Assembly: GCF_036759925.1 (NCBI RefSeq)
Contig: NZ_JAPKIB010000003.1
Coordinates: forward strand, 248,001 to 312,000
Direction: 5' to 3'
DNA: 64,000 nt
Origin: Kluyvera sp036759925
GTDB lineage: Bacteria; Pseudomonadota; Gammaproteobacteria; Enterobacterales; Enterobacteriaceae
Part shown: positions 28,901 to 36,908 of the stretch, piece by piece
Numbering within the stretch: the first letter of the stretch is position 1
Layout: every line of letters starts with the position of its first letter
Program-made: the position numbers and the translations under genes
The notes under the pieces: generated by a model
What the model was told of the DNA's origin: nothing
What the model saw: the letters and a program-made list of their open reading frames with translations, nothing else
Databases searched by the model: none

Positions 28901-29940
28901 ACTGGTATCTGACCTCAATCAACACCACGCCGGTCACCCCGGTCATACCTACCCCGGGAAAACCACAGTATCGCCCGGAGGCCGGGAGCTATCTGGTCAA
29001 CCTGGCCGCCGCCAATACCCTCTTCAGCCTGGCGCTGGACGATCGTGAAGGCGCGACTGAATACACGCCACAAGGCACGCAGCGCTCTGCCCTGGCAAGC
29101 ATCTTCTGGCTGCGTCAGGAAGGCGGACAGAACCGCTCACGCGCGGCAGGTGGGCAGATTCGCTCACGCGCCAACCGCTATGTGGCTCAGATGGGTAACG
29201 AGTTCTGGCACGGCAGCCACAACGGCGACGATCGCTGGGGCGCGGGTCTGATGGCCGGTTACGGTAATGTCTCCGGGTTATCGTCATCATCCTTGACTGG
29301 CTACCGTTCGCGCAGCCATATGGCGGGCTATAGCGTAGGGGCATACAGCACCTGGTACCAGAACGCCGTCAGCCGACAGGGTCTATATCTCGATAGCTGG
29401 GTGAACTACAACTGGTTTACTAACCGGGTCAACGGCGACGAGTTACCGCGTGAAACCTATAACAGTCGCGGCTTCACCGCTTCGGTGGAAACGGGTTATA
29501 ACATGCTGCTGCGGGAGCAGCCACGCCAGGCTATCTATCTTGAACCTCAGGCCCAGCTCACGTGGATGGGGGTAAAAAGCCCGGACCACACCGAAGCAAA
29601 CGGTACGCAGGTGAAAGACAATAGCAAAGGCAACCTGCAGTCTCGTCTGGGAATGCGACTCTATTTGCGCGGTCATCGCACGGAAGATGACGGTAAGGGG
29701 CGTGAGTTCAAGCCGTACGTTGAAGCCGACTGGCTGCATAACACCCATTTTGCCGAGATTCGCATGGGCAATACGTCGATTCGTCAAGAAGGCGCGGCCA
29801 ACATCGCCCAGTTGAAACTCGGCGTGCAGGGGCAAATTTCCCCGTCGCTGAATCTATGGGGCGGTACCGCCGTGCAGGTGGGCGACCACAGCTATAGCGA
29901 TGCGTCGATTATGATGGGGGTAAAATACGCCTTTAAATAA
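25912..29940 (+). CDS. Glycine-rich repeat autotransporter (type Va)
   Basis: Predicted outer-membrane autotransporter of 1342 residues from the ATG at 25912, which has a GAGG ribosome site; an ATG at 25846 would only lengthen the signal region. Layout: signal peptide (about 1-32, ending VGANA), a glycine-rich passenger (about 35-640) built from roughly a dozen units ending in variants of NSGTIxGGxGG, a PATR-like beta-helix part (LTFNGGTLQL, GSGNFTKRGSGALTLTGDSTF) and a C-terminal 12-strand beta-barrel from about 1060, ending VKYAFK. It occupies the place of yeaE in E. coli. A surface adhesin or biofilm role is an inference from the family. Confidence 0.9.
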   Translation: MPVFHTLPFRRSTLALTMGLALYALTPVGANAADGADGSAATPDASAQGGQGGNMDLVTGAGGHGGAGGSGGRGQASSDGQSGETGNLSGSQISAGNGGIHQEPDRVANSGAGAAGGGGGGGAAGAVMDGTGPTQNDGTIQGGNGGRGGNGGSNTTDVADAGNGGNGGDGGGGGSGVLLTTSGSYDNSGTINGGNGGTGGNTGSASANDKTSNGITIHAGSGGAGGKGGDGVTATQGGNVTNSGTISGGNGATGGLAANANSQQNTTVTGIGGTGGKAASGGNGVWLSDTSSITNTGKIIGGIGGNGGNGGAVEAGQGTGVVGYGAIGGNGGSGITVVNSGTITNQVGGEVIGGYAGTGGGGNSNSSGLNLSGGDGGNGGNGGIGIALENGGTVSNFGNVIGGAGNRGGGSGNLATSRGGDSGIGGTGIDITQQGNVTNETSGKVLGGKGGDDSAGGGGVGGVGGTAVNITGAGDVLNKGEFTGGDGGAGANANGTNADGGTGGQGGNGLAINGKGTVTNAASATVHGGMGGTGGGGSIGNGGVGGKGGNGVLIGAGGTVTNGGTIIGGTGNRGGGGGQSDGGSGGDGVHIETGGGTLDNSGTISGGSGGNAGTATGSAGAGGIGVYGSDMTIIDSGTLQGGMSQDGTTRSQAVLFASGTNSLALHAGYNVVGDVSACNGDDTLILGGDRDAEFDAASIGDSAQYQGFDHFSKDDSSTWLLKNSTDSVTPWTLKGGILQIAEADSLGQAGSALTFNGGTLQLLDNVSLDASRPVAIGSDGGTLDTQGYHATLDQGITGSGNFTKRGSGALTLTGDSTFDGETTLAEGSMDVTGSLNSTVTAQRATALSGTGSVGSTTLEDGSSLTVGSPTRSDDTDATFTVNGDLSNGGNITLSRSLLHAGNQLDVSGNYRGGSDSALNLNTVLGDDASQTDHLSIAGDTSGTTRVTVNNVGGIGAQTNQGIEVISVGGQSAAGAFVQANRVVAGPWDYSLVQKGQNWYLTSINTTPVTPVIPTPGKPQYRPEAGSYLVNLAAANTLFSLALDDREGATEYTPQGTQRSALASIFWLRQEGGQNRSRAAGGQIRSRANRYVAQMGNEFWHGSHNGDDRWGAGLMAGYGNVSGLSSSSLTGYRSRSHMAGYSVGAYSTWYQNAVSRQGLYLDSWVNYNWFTNRVNGDELPRETYNSRGFTASVETGYNMLLREQPRQAIYLEPQAQLTWMGVKSPDHTEANGTQVKDNSKGNLQSRLGMRLYLRGHRTEDDGKGREFKPYVEADWLHNTHFAEIRMGNTSIRQEGAANIAQLKLGVQGQISPSLNLWGGTAVQVGDHSYSDASIMMGVKYAFK
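26040..27800 (+). repeat. Imperfect coding repeats of the autotransporter passenger
   Basis: Very GC- and glycine-rich stretch in which units of about 45-55 codons repeat with the core N-x-G-x-I/V-x-GG-x-GG (for example NSGTINGGNGG, NSGTISGGNG, NGGTIIGGTGN). Repeats are diverged, so recent slippage is not obvious, but the array could vary in copy number between strains. Confidence 0.8.
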
Positions 29941-29977
29941 AAAAGCCTCACCACGATGCAATGCACCACGATGAGGC
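29940..29977 (-). terminator. mipA terminator
   Basis: On the minus strand GCCTCA...TGAGGC form a stem enclosing a repeated CATCGTGGTG motif, followed by TTTTTTATTT. It fits termination of mipA; on the plus strand there is no T-tract, so any effect on the autotransporter mRNA would be weak. Confidence 0.8.
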
Positions 29978-30041
29978 CCTTGAGTAGTGCGACCCCGACG
30001 CATAATGCGTTGGGGTTCATCACCCTGAAATTTGGGACAAT

Positions 30042-30788
30042 TTAGAAGGTGTAGGTGACACCAGTAGAAAGTAACCCGGTCCAGCTCTTGTCAACCATCG
30101 GGCTATCGGTAACCTCATCAGAGAGACGGGTATAGCGCGCGGTGCCGTAAACACTCCAGCTACCGGCGAAGCGATAGTTCGCCGTCAGCTCCAGATATGG
30201 GCTCCAGCTGTTGCTTGGGTCGTAGCTTCTCAGACCGCTTTTCGCCGCTTCATGGTGAGAAACGCCGTAGTAGTACTGGTTCTGATTCTCACTGTTCCAC
30301 TCCACACCGATACCCGGCGTTAAGGTCAGGCCGCCGTTGGTGTAGCGATAGACCCATGCGGTATCCCACACAATGCCGTTACTGTTATCCAGAATGTCAC
30401 CAGAAAGCGCGGTACGCAGAGAACCATACTGCGTGTGGTGCATCCAGGAAACACCCGCCATTACGGTAGATTTACGCTTATCCAGTCGACGCAGCTGGCT
30501 ATTGTCGCTGTCGCCCGGTTTGAAGTACATCGGAGACCAGTAGCCCATCACCGAGAGCTGGTCAGTGCCGTCGTTCCACAGGTAGTAGCCGCCGCCCAGA
30601 CCGTGGAACCAGAAGTTATCCCCTTCATAGCTGATAACTGGTACAGGGTACACATCATGGTCGTACTGCTTATATGGATGCTCAACAATCCCGACACCCG
30701 CACCCAGAGTCAGCTTACTTTCCGCCTGTACTGCGGTAGCAGAAGTGGCAATCAGGACCCCTAAAGCTAGAAGTTTGATTCGATTCAC
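30042..30788 (-). CDS. mipA: MipA, MltA-interacting outer-membrane scaffold
   Basis: Outer-membrane beta-barrel scaffold that links the lytic transglycosylase MltA to PBP1B. It has 248 residues, equal to E. coli MipA, a signal peptide (MNRIKLLALGVLIATSATAVQA) and the conserved VEHPYKQYDHDVYPVPVISYEGDNFWF. It ends with aromatic Phe (TGVTYTF), the usual barrel terminus. It is convergent with the autotransporter. Confidence 0.96.
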   Translation of the reverse strand: MNRIKLLALGVLIATSATAVQAESKLTLGAGVGIVEHPYKQYDHDVYPVPVISYEGDNFWFHGLGGGYYLWNDGTDQLSVMGYWSPMYFKPGDSDNSQLRRLDKRKSTVMAGVSWMHHTQYGSLRTALSGDILDNSNGIVWDTAWVYRYTNGGLTLTPGIGVEWNSENQNQYYYGVSHHEAAKSGLRSYDPSNSWSPYLELTANYRFAGSWSVYGTARYTRLSDEVTDSPMVDKSWTGLLSTGVTYTF

Positions 30789-31105
30789 AATCTGTCATTC
30801 CTTTTTTCAACATTTCAGCGTGCTGAAGTTTACCTTTCACACTGTCTGACGACAAATTTTTTACCTGTAATATCAGAAGATGACTCATCATTATCTCGCC
30901 GGAAGATGGCGACGCGCTTGCAAATACGTGACAGCACGATGAAAGCGTAAAAAATAGTAAAAGAATTAATCCCCGTATTTTTTGATGAGTTATTGATATG
31001 TCATTGAAAATCGTTTTTCTCGCCATGCAAGTTTTGCAAATGCCATCTACGCTTAATTTTAGAAGGTGTAATCGCAGCGCACGTTACCGTTAATCGTCCG
31101 ACAAC
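30789..31105. other. mipA-yeaG intergenic region, no gene supported
   Basis: AT-rich spacer between the divergent mipA and yeaG genes. It must contain the mipA promoter. A possible 103-codon minus-strand frame here overlaps the mipA start in another frame and has no recognisable product. I found no NtrC-type GCAC-N-GTGC site by eye upstream of the sigma-54 promoter. Confidence 0.5.
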
Positions 31106-31122
31106 CTGGCACACGGGTTGCT
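31106..31122 (+). promoter_or_regulatory. Sigma-54 promoter of yeaGH
   Basis: CTGGCACACGGGTTGCT matches the sigma-54 consensus TGGCAC-N5-TTGCW exactly, with GG and GC ten bases apart. The predicted start is near 31134, leaving a leader of about 90 nt before yeaG. E. coli yeaGH is known to be sigma-54/NtrC controlled, so this is an expected element. Confidence 0.9.
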
Positions 31123-31224
31123 GGATAAGGAGTGAGCGTCGTTCGGCTTACCTCTTCCGGGAGCCCCCATTATTCATACCAACGGCTCTTAACCTGTGCT
31201 AAAAAAACGAAAGGACGGCATGCC

Positions 31225-33159
31225 ATGAATATATTCGATCACTATCGCCAGCGCTATGAAGCTGCCAAGGACGAAGAGTTCACACTGCAGGAGTTTCTTA
31301 CCATTTGTCGGCAAGATCGCAGTGCCTATGCTAACGCAGCAGAACGGCTATTAACCGCTATCGGCGAGCCCGTAATGGTTGATACTGCCCAGGAACCGCG
31401 GCTTTCCCGTCTCTTTTCGAACCGAGTCATCGGGCGCTATCCGGCGTTCGAAGAATTCTACGGCATGGAAGAAGCGATTGAACAGATCGTCTCCTATTTG
31501 AAACATGCCGCCCAGGGACTGGAAGAAAAGAAACAAATCCTCTACTTATTGGGCCCGGTCGGCGGTGGTAAATCCTCGCTGGCAGAGCGTCTTAAAGCGC
31601 TGATGCAGCGCGTTCCTATTTACGTGCTGAGCGCCAACGGCGAGCGCAGCCCGGTTAACGATCACCCATTGTGCCTGTTTAACCCGCAGGAAGACGCGCA
31701 GATTCTGGAAAAAGAGTACGGCGTGCCAACCCGCTATTTGGGCACCATTATGTCGCCGTGGGCCGCGAAGCGCCTGCACGAATTCGGCGGCGATATCACC
31801 AAATTCCGCGTGGTAAAAGTCTGGCCGTCGATCCTTGAACAGATTGCCATTGCCAAAACTGAACCAGGCGATGAAAACAACCAGGATATCTCGGCGCTGG
31901 TCGGTAAAGTTGATATCCGTAAACTGGAACACTATGCGCAGAACGATCCGGATGCTTACGGCTACTCCGGCGCGCTGTGCCGAGCCAACCAGGGGATTAT
32001 GGAGTTCGTCGAGATGTTTAAAGCGCCTATCAAGGTGCTGCATCCATTGCTGACGGCGACCCAGGAAGGTAACTACAACGGGACCGAAGGGATCTCTGCC
32101 CTGCCCTTTAACGGTATTATCCTGGCGCACTCGAACGAATCCGAGTGGGTCACCTTCCGTAATAACAAAAACAACGAGGCGTTCCTCGACCGTGTGTACA
32201 TCGTCAAGGTGCCTTACTGCTTACGTATCTCCGAAGAGATCAAGATTTACGAGAAACTGCTTAACAACAGTGAACTGACCCATGCGCCTTGCGCACCGGG
32301 CACGCTGGAAACCCTGTCACGCTTCTCCATTCTTTCGCGTCTGAAAGAACCGGAAAACTCCAGCATCTACTCGAAGATGCGCGTGTACGACGGGGAAAGC
32401 CTGAAAGATACCGACCCGAAAGCGAAATCCTACCAGGAGTATCGCGACTACGCGGGCGTGGACGAAGGGATGAACGGTCTCTCCACCCGTTTCGCCTTTA
32501 AGATCCTGTCTCGCGTGTTCAACTTCGACCACGCCGAAGTGGCGGCGAACCCGGTACATCTGTTCTACGTGCTGGAGCAGCAGATCGAACGCGAGCAGTT
32601 CCCACAGGAGCAGTCAGAGCGTTACCTGGAGTTCCTGAAAGGCTATCTGATCCCGAAATATGCCGAGTTTATCGGTAAAGAGATTCAGACGGCGTACCTC
32701 GAATCCTATTCGGAATATGGGCAGAACATTTTCGACCGTTATGTCACCTATGCCGACTTCTGGATTCAGGATCAGGAGTACCGTGACCCGGATACCGGGC
32801 AGCTGTTTGACCGTGAATCACTGAACGCTGAACTGGAGAAAATTGAGAAGCCTGCCGGGATCAGCAACCCGAAAGACTTCCGTAACGAGATAGTCAACTT
32901 TGTGCTGCGCGCCCGCGCCAACAACAGCGGCCGCAACCCGAACTGGACAAGCTACGAGAAGCTGCGCACGGTTATCGAGAAGAAAATGTTCTCCAATACC
33001 GAAGAGCTGCTGCCGGTGATTTCGTTTAACGCGAAGACCTCAACCGATGAGCAGAAAAAGCACGACGATTTTGTCGATCGGATGATGGAAAAAGGCTATA
33101 CGCGTAAGCAGGTTCGCCTGTTATGTGAATGGTATCTGCGCGTGCGTAAATCGTCATAA
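31225..33159 (+). CDS. yeaG: YeaG, PrkA-family serine protein kinase
   Basis: Cytoplasmic kinase of the PrkA family, 644 residues as in E. coli. It combines an AAA+-like N-terminal part with Walker A GPVGGGKSS (110-118) and a C-terminal PrkA kinase domain. In E. coli it is induced by nitrogen starvation and stationary phase and acts with YeaH. The open frame starts earlier, but the ATG at 31225 behind AAAGGACGG and the known length decide the start. yeaH follows 114 bp downstream. Confidence 0.96.
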   Translation: MNIFDHYRQRYEAAKDEEFTLQEFLTICRQDRSAYANAAERLLTAIGEPVMVDTAQEPRLSRLFSNRVIGRYPAFEEFYGMEEAIEQIVSYLKHAAQGLEEKKQILYLLGPVGGGKSSLAERLKALMQRVPIYVLSANGERSPVNDHPLCLFNPQEDAQILEKEYGVPTRYLGTIMSPWAAKRLHEFGGDITKFRVVKVWPSILEQIAIAKTEPGDENNQDISALVGKVDIRKLEHYAQNDPDAYGYSGALCRANQGIMEFVEMFKAPIKVLHPLLTATQEGNYNGTEGISALPFNGIILAHSNESEWVTFRNNKNNEAFLDRVYIVKVPYCLRISEEIKIYEKLLNNSELTHAPCAPGTLETLSRFSILSRLKEPENSSIYSKMRVYDGESLKDTDPKAKSYQEYRDYAGVDEGMNGLSTRFAFKILSRVFNFDHAEVAANPVHLFYVLEQQIEREQFPQEQSERYLEFLKGYLIPKYAEFIGKEIQTAYLESYSEYGQNIFDRYVTYADFWIQDQEYRDPDTGQLFDRESLNAELEKIEKPAGISNPKDFRNEIVNFVLRARANNSGRNPNWTSYEKLRTVIEKKMFSNTEELLPVISFNAKTSTDEQKKHDDFVDRMMEKGYTRKQVRLLCEWYLRVRKSS

Positions 33160-33169
33160 CCACGCTGTA

Positions 33170-33235
33170 CCCGGTAGCGTTCGCGCTACCGGGTCTACAA
33201 CAATGTCCCGTAGGCCGGGTCTCCCGGCACTTACA
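33170..33235. repeat. Stable hairpin and REP element between yeaG and yeaH
   Basis: A perfect ten-base-pair stem CCCGGTAGCG/CGCTACCGGG with a TTCG tetraloop (33170-33193) is followed by a REP-like GTAGGCCGGG...CCCGGC (to 33235). There is no T-tract, so read-through into yeaH is expected. The structures would protect the yeaG mRNA 3' end. Confidence 0.75.
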
Positions 33236-33273
33236 GGCGCAGTAAGTTGGCAAAAAGCAGTTCAGGAGGGGCT

Positions 33274-34551
33274 ATGACCTGGTTCATTGACCGGCGTCTG
33301 AACGGCAAAAACAAGAGTGCGGTTAACCGCCAGCGCTTCTTGCGCCGTTATAAAGCGCAAATAAAACAGTCGATCTCCGAGGCCATCAACAAACGTTCGG
33401 TGACCGATATCGACAGCGGTGAATCTGTCTCCATTCCGACGGATGATATTAGCGAGCCGATGTTCCATCAGGGACGCGGCGGGTTGCGGCATCGGGTTCA
33501 TCCCGGTAACGACCACTTCGTACAAAACGATCGTATCGAACGACCACAGGGCGGCGGCGGTGGCGGCGGTAGCGGTCAGGGCCAGGCCAGCGCCGATGGC
33601 GAGGGTCAGGATGAGTTCGTGTTCCAGATCTCCAAAGATGAGTATCTGGATCTGCTGTTTGAAGATCTGGCGCTGCCGAACCTCAAGCGTAATCAGCAGC
33701 GTCAGCTGACCGAGTTTAAAACGCACCGCGCGGGCTTCACCGCCAACGGTGTCCCTGCCAATATCAGCGTCGTTCGCTCGCTGCAAAACTCCCTCGCCCG
33801 CCGCACGGCGATGACCGCAGGTAAACGTCGCGAACTGCACGCGCTGGAAGCCACGCTGGATGAAGTGGCCAAAAGCGAACCGGCGCAATTGCTGGAGGAA
33901 GAGCGTTTACGTAAGGAGATTGCCGAGCTACGGGCAAAAATCGATCGCGTGCCGTTTATCGACACCTTCGACCTGCGCTACAAGAACTACGAAAAACGTC
34001 CTGAGCCTTCCAGCCAGGCGGTGATGTTCTGTCTGATGGACGTTTCCGGCTCGATGGACCAATCGACCAAGGATATGGCCAAACGCTTTTACATCCTACT
34101 CTATCTGTTCCTGAGCCGGACCTATAAAAACGTCGAAGTGGTCTATATCCGCCACCATACCCAGGCCAAAGAGGTGGACGAGCACGAGTTCTTCTACTCG
34201 CAGGAAACGGGCGGCACCATTGTCTCCAGCGCGCTGAAGCTGATGGATGAGGTGGTAAAAGCCCGCTATGACCCGGCGCAGTGGAACATTTACGCCGCGC
34301 AGGCGTCCGACGGCGATAACTGGGCAGATGACTCCCCGCTGTGTCATGAAATTCTGGCGAAGAAAATCCTGCCGGTAGTGCGTTACTACAGCTATATCGA
34401 AATCACCCGACGGGCGCATCAGACGCTGTGGCGCGAATATGAACACCTGCAGCAGACGTTTGATAACTTTGCCATCCAGCATATTCGCGATCAGGAGGAT
34501 ATCTACCCGGTATTCCGCGAACTGTTCCACAAGCAAGGCAGTGAAAAATAA
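33274..34551 (+). CDS. yeaH: YeaH, VWA-like partner of YeaG (DUF444)
   Basis: A 425-residue DUF444 protein (E. coli 427). It has a basic N-terminus (MTWFIDRRLNGKNKSAVNRQRF), a glycine-rich linker GGGGGGGSGQGQ near residue 93 and a von Willebrand A-type metal site, DVSGS, at Asp256-x-Ser258-x-Ser260. The ATG at 33274 sits behind GGAGGGG; the longer frame is rejected. It probably acts with the YeaG kinase in the nitrogen stress response. Confidence 0.95.
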   Translation: MTWFIDRRLNGKNKSAVNRQRFLRRYKAQIKQSISEAINKRSVTDIDSGESVSIPTDDISEPMFHQGRGGLRHRVHPGNDHFVQNDRIERPQGGGGGGGSGQGQASADGEGQDEFVFQISKDEYLDLLFEDLALPNLKRNQQRQLTEFKTHRAGFTANGVPANISVVRSLQNSLARRTAMTAGKRRELHALEATLDEVAKSEPAQLLEEERLRKEIAELRAKIDRVPFIDTFDLRYKNYEKRPEPSSQAVMFCLMDVSGSMDQSTKDMAKRFYILLYLFLSRTYKNVEVVYIRHHTQAKEVDEHEFFYSQETGGTIVSSALKLMDEVVKARYDPAQWNIYAAQASDGDNWADDSPLCHEILAKKILPVVRYYSYIEITRRAHQTLWREYEHLQQTFDNFAIQHIRDQEDIYPVFRELFHKQGSEK

Positions 34552-34558
34552 CATTATT

Positions 34559-34582
34559 CGGCTGTCTCCTCGGAGACAGCCG
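34559..34582 (+). terminator. Stem-loop after yeaH
   Basis: Near-perfect hairpin CGGCTGTCTC/GAGACAGCCG with a four-base loop, seven bases after the yeaH stop. It lacks a clear T-tract, so it may be a weak terminator or an mRNA end stabiliser. Confidence 0.6.
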
Positions 34583-34686
34583 CCGCTTGATGTTTTCAAA
34601 ACATTTCCATCGCTAATGCATCGCTAGAGATACTGTGCCTCCCATGTTAAAATTCCGGCTGACACGGAAGAACATTTAATTTCACC

Positions 34687-36174
34687 ATGAAACTGCAGAA
34701 TAAAATACTGCGATTTGTCATTTCATCAGGCGTTGTCATTTTGACATCCTCCTTCCTGATTTATGAATTAGTCGCCAGTCATCGGGATATGTCCGAATAT
34801 ATGCGATATATCGTCGATAAAGGCGAGTCGGCCTTTCTCTATGAGAAATATCAAAACCAGCTGATCATATCGCAGTTCGCACAGAAGCTGGATGAATGGC
34901 CTACCCCAGAGGCCGCCGCACGGGCCTGTGCCAGCGTGCAGCATCGTGGCGAAGTGAACGGTCTGAACATTGACGGCGAAAGCTACTCGCCGCTGGAAGG
35001 CTCGCTGACCGCCGGGAAAACGCCCTGTGATACGTGGGTGAAGAGCCTGCCGGCCCTCGAAGCGTTTGACTCCGCTATTGAGAATAATGAAGTCTGGAAA
35101 CCCATGCTGCCGGATGAAGAAGGACAGCAAAAACGCTTTCGCTATTATATTGATATAGTGAATCAATATATCTATTTCAATTCACCAGTCACTATTAAAG
35201 ACCCGACATTAACCAGCTGGAATTTTCTCTACGGCGACCGTTTGGGAATATCACCCGCGAGCCTTGAGAACTTATTCCTTGGACGAACGGTGGTGTCGAG
35301 TATCTATATTGATACTTTTACTCAAAAGAATATTTTAACGTTCTTAACACCGCTCTATCATCATGAGAATCTGCAGGGGATCGTGATGGTCGATCTGTCG
35401 CATCAGGATCTGCGCGATATTCTCTATACTCGCGACCGTCCCCATTTCTGGCGCTACCTGGATATCTCCATTATTGATTCCGACAACAACGCCCATATTG
35501 TTATCCATCGCGGCGCCTCGCACCTGCTGAGCTATGTTAACTATACCCGGCCGCTGGCGGAAAACATGCGCGTGGAACTGTCGCTGGACGTCATGTACTT
35601 CCTGCTAAGCTCGTGGAAACTGTTCCTGTTTTACCTGGTGTCTACCGCCGCGTTGCTGCAGCTGGTTCGCACCCATTTCCGTCTCTACCGCACGGTCAGC
35701 AAAGAGAACATCAGTGATTCACTCACCGGGCTGTACAACCGTAAAATCCTCTCGCCGGTACAGAGCATGCGTCTGCAGCGCCTGACGGAACAGGGGGTAG
35801 GGATTGTGGTCATCGCCCTCGACTGCGACAAGCTGAAGCAGATTAACGACACCTGGGGCCACGATGAAGGCGACCGTGCCATCATCATGCTGGCCCAGGC
35901 CATTTCCGCCACCATCCGGAAAAGCGACTATGGCGTTCGACTGGGCGGCGACGAATTTTGTATTATCCTCATCGACTACGAAGAGGCTGAGGCGAAGGTG
36001 ATTACCGATCGCATCCAGGATCAACTGGCACTCATCGATACCGAACACCGCGTCAGCTTCTCCTGGGGGGCTTATAAAATGCACCTGGGGGATAATCTTG
36101 AAGGGGCGATGAAAATCGCCGACCAGCGCCTCTATCAGCATAAAAAACAGCGTAACCGTACACCTTCGGCGTAA
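34687..36174 (+). CDS. dgcJ: DgcJ (YeaJ), membrane diguanylate cyclase
   Basis: Synthesises cyclic di-GMP from two GTP. The 495-residue protein has an N-terminal membrane span, a periplasmic sensory domain (about 35-300), a second span near 310-330 and a GGDEF domain. The catalytic GGDEF (420-424) is canonical, and the RxxD inhibitory I-site (RKSD) lies five residues before it, so product inhibition is expected. Length and both termini match E. coli YeaJ (496), although the sensory part is much less conserved. Confidence 0.93.
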   Translation: MKLQNKILRFVISSGVVILTSSFLIYELVASHRDMSEYMRYIVDKGESAFLYEKYQNQLIISQFAQKLDEWPTPEAAARACASVQHRGEVNGLNIDGESYSPLEGSLTAGKTPCDTWVKSLPALEAFDSAIENNEVWKPMLPDEEGQQKRFRYYIDIVNQYIYFNSPVTIKDPTLTSWNFLYGDRLGISPASLENLFLGRTVVSSIYIDTFTQKNILTFLTPLYHHENLQGIVMVDLSHQDLRDILYTRDRPHFWRYLDISIIDSDNNAHIVIHRGASHLLSYVNYTRPLAENMRVELSLDVMYFLLSSWKLFLFYLVSTAALLQLVRTHFRLYRTVSKENISDSLTGLYNRKILSPVQSMRLQRLTEQGVGIVVIALDCDKLKQINDTWGHDEGDRAIIMLAQAISATIRKSDYGVRLGGDEFCIILIDYEEAEAKVITDRIQDQLALIDTEHRVSFSWGAYKMHLGDNLEGAMKIADQRLYQHKKQRNRTPSA

Positions 36175-36190
36175 CACAGGAGAGAACACC

Positions 36191-36691
36191 ATGATTGAAC
36201 CCGTCGCCGTTGATATTCACCAACGGCTGCTGAGCTTGCTCGACCACCATCAGGCCCGCTATCGCGTGATGGCGCACGAAGCGGTTGGCAAATGCGAAGC
36301 GGTTTCTGACATTCGCGGCACCGCATTAGGCCAGGGAGCAAAAGCGCTGGTGTGCAAAGTGAAAGGCAATGGCGTGAACCAGCACGTGCTGGCGATCCTT
36401 GCTGCCGACCAGCAGGCCGACCTCGCGCAATTGGCGCAGCACATTGGCGGCCTGAAGGCATCGCTGGCAAGCCCAGCAGAAGTCGATGCCCTCACCGCCT
36501 GCGTGTTCGGCGCCATTCCGCCGTTCAGCTTCCATCCTTCTTTACGTCTGGTCGCCGATCCGCTGCTGTTTGACCGCTTTGAGGAAATCGCCTTTAACGC
36601 GGGTAGCCTCGAAAAATCAGTGATCCTCAATACCGAGGATTACCTGCGCATCGCCCAGCCGGAGCTGGTAGCCTTCCGCCGTCAATCCTGA
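36191..36691 (+). CDS. yeaK: YeaK, mischarged-tRNA deacylase
   Basis: Free-standing YbaK/ProX editing domain of 166 residues. E. coli YeaK hydrolyses Ser-tRNA(Thr)-type mischarged species. The conserved KALVCKVKGNG (with the catalytic Lys), VFGAIPPFSFHP and NAGSLEKSVILNTEDYLRIA segments are present. It starts 16 bp after dgcJ, so the two may share a transcript. Confidence 0.94.
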   Translation: MIEPVAVDIHQRLLSLLDHHQARYRVMAHEAVGKCEAVSDIRGTALGQGAKALVCKVKGNGVNQHVLAILAADQQADLAQLAQHIGGLKASLASPAEVDALTACVFGAIPPFSFHPSLRLVADPLLFDRFEEIAFNAGSLEKSVILNTEDYLRIAQPELVAFRRQS

Positions 36692-36702
36692 TGACAAGTC
36701 AT

Positions 36703-36739
36703 TGCCGGATGGCGGCGTAACCGCCTTATCCGGCCTACA
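36703..36739. repeat. E. coli-type REP element
   Basis: Classical REP palindrome TGCCGGATGGCGGCG...CCTTATCCGGCCTACA after yeaK. It differs from the GTAGCCCGG family found elsewhere in the window, so two REP families coexist here. Confidence 0.85.
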
Positions 36740-36908
36740 ATCCCCTCGCTCTGTACTAACCCACATTTCTTTATTTTTGTTACCGGTATCACGCAAAGCA
36801 GTTTACGTAAGCGTAATACGGAATATCGCAATTGTTAACCCACCGCCTTCATCCACACTATATGGCGTCTTTCCCCACAATCGTGCTGTAACGACACCAG
36901 GTGATACG
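36740..36908 (+). promoter_or_regulatory. Upstream region of the glycoside operon
   Basis: AT-rich 169-bp leader that should carry the promoter for the transporter-glycosidase pair. No CRP palindrome or clear operator could be assigned by eye, and no regulator gene is adjacent. Confidence 0.4.

Noticed and set aside
30715..31026. 103-codon minus-strand frame upstream of mipA
   Set aside because: Overlaps the mipA start out of frame, no family match, poor initiation context; a hydrophobic stretch alone is not enough.
33160..33245. A terminator splitting yeaG from yeaH
   Set aside because: The hairpin has no T-tract and yeaGH is a known operon; listed as a stabilising structure instead.
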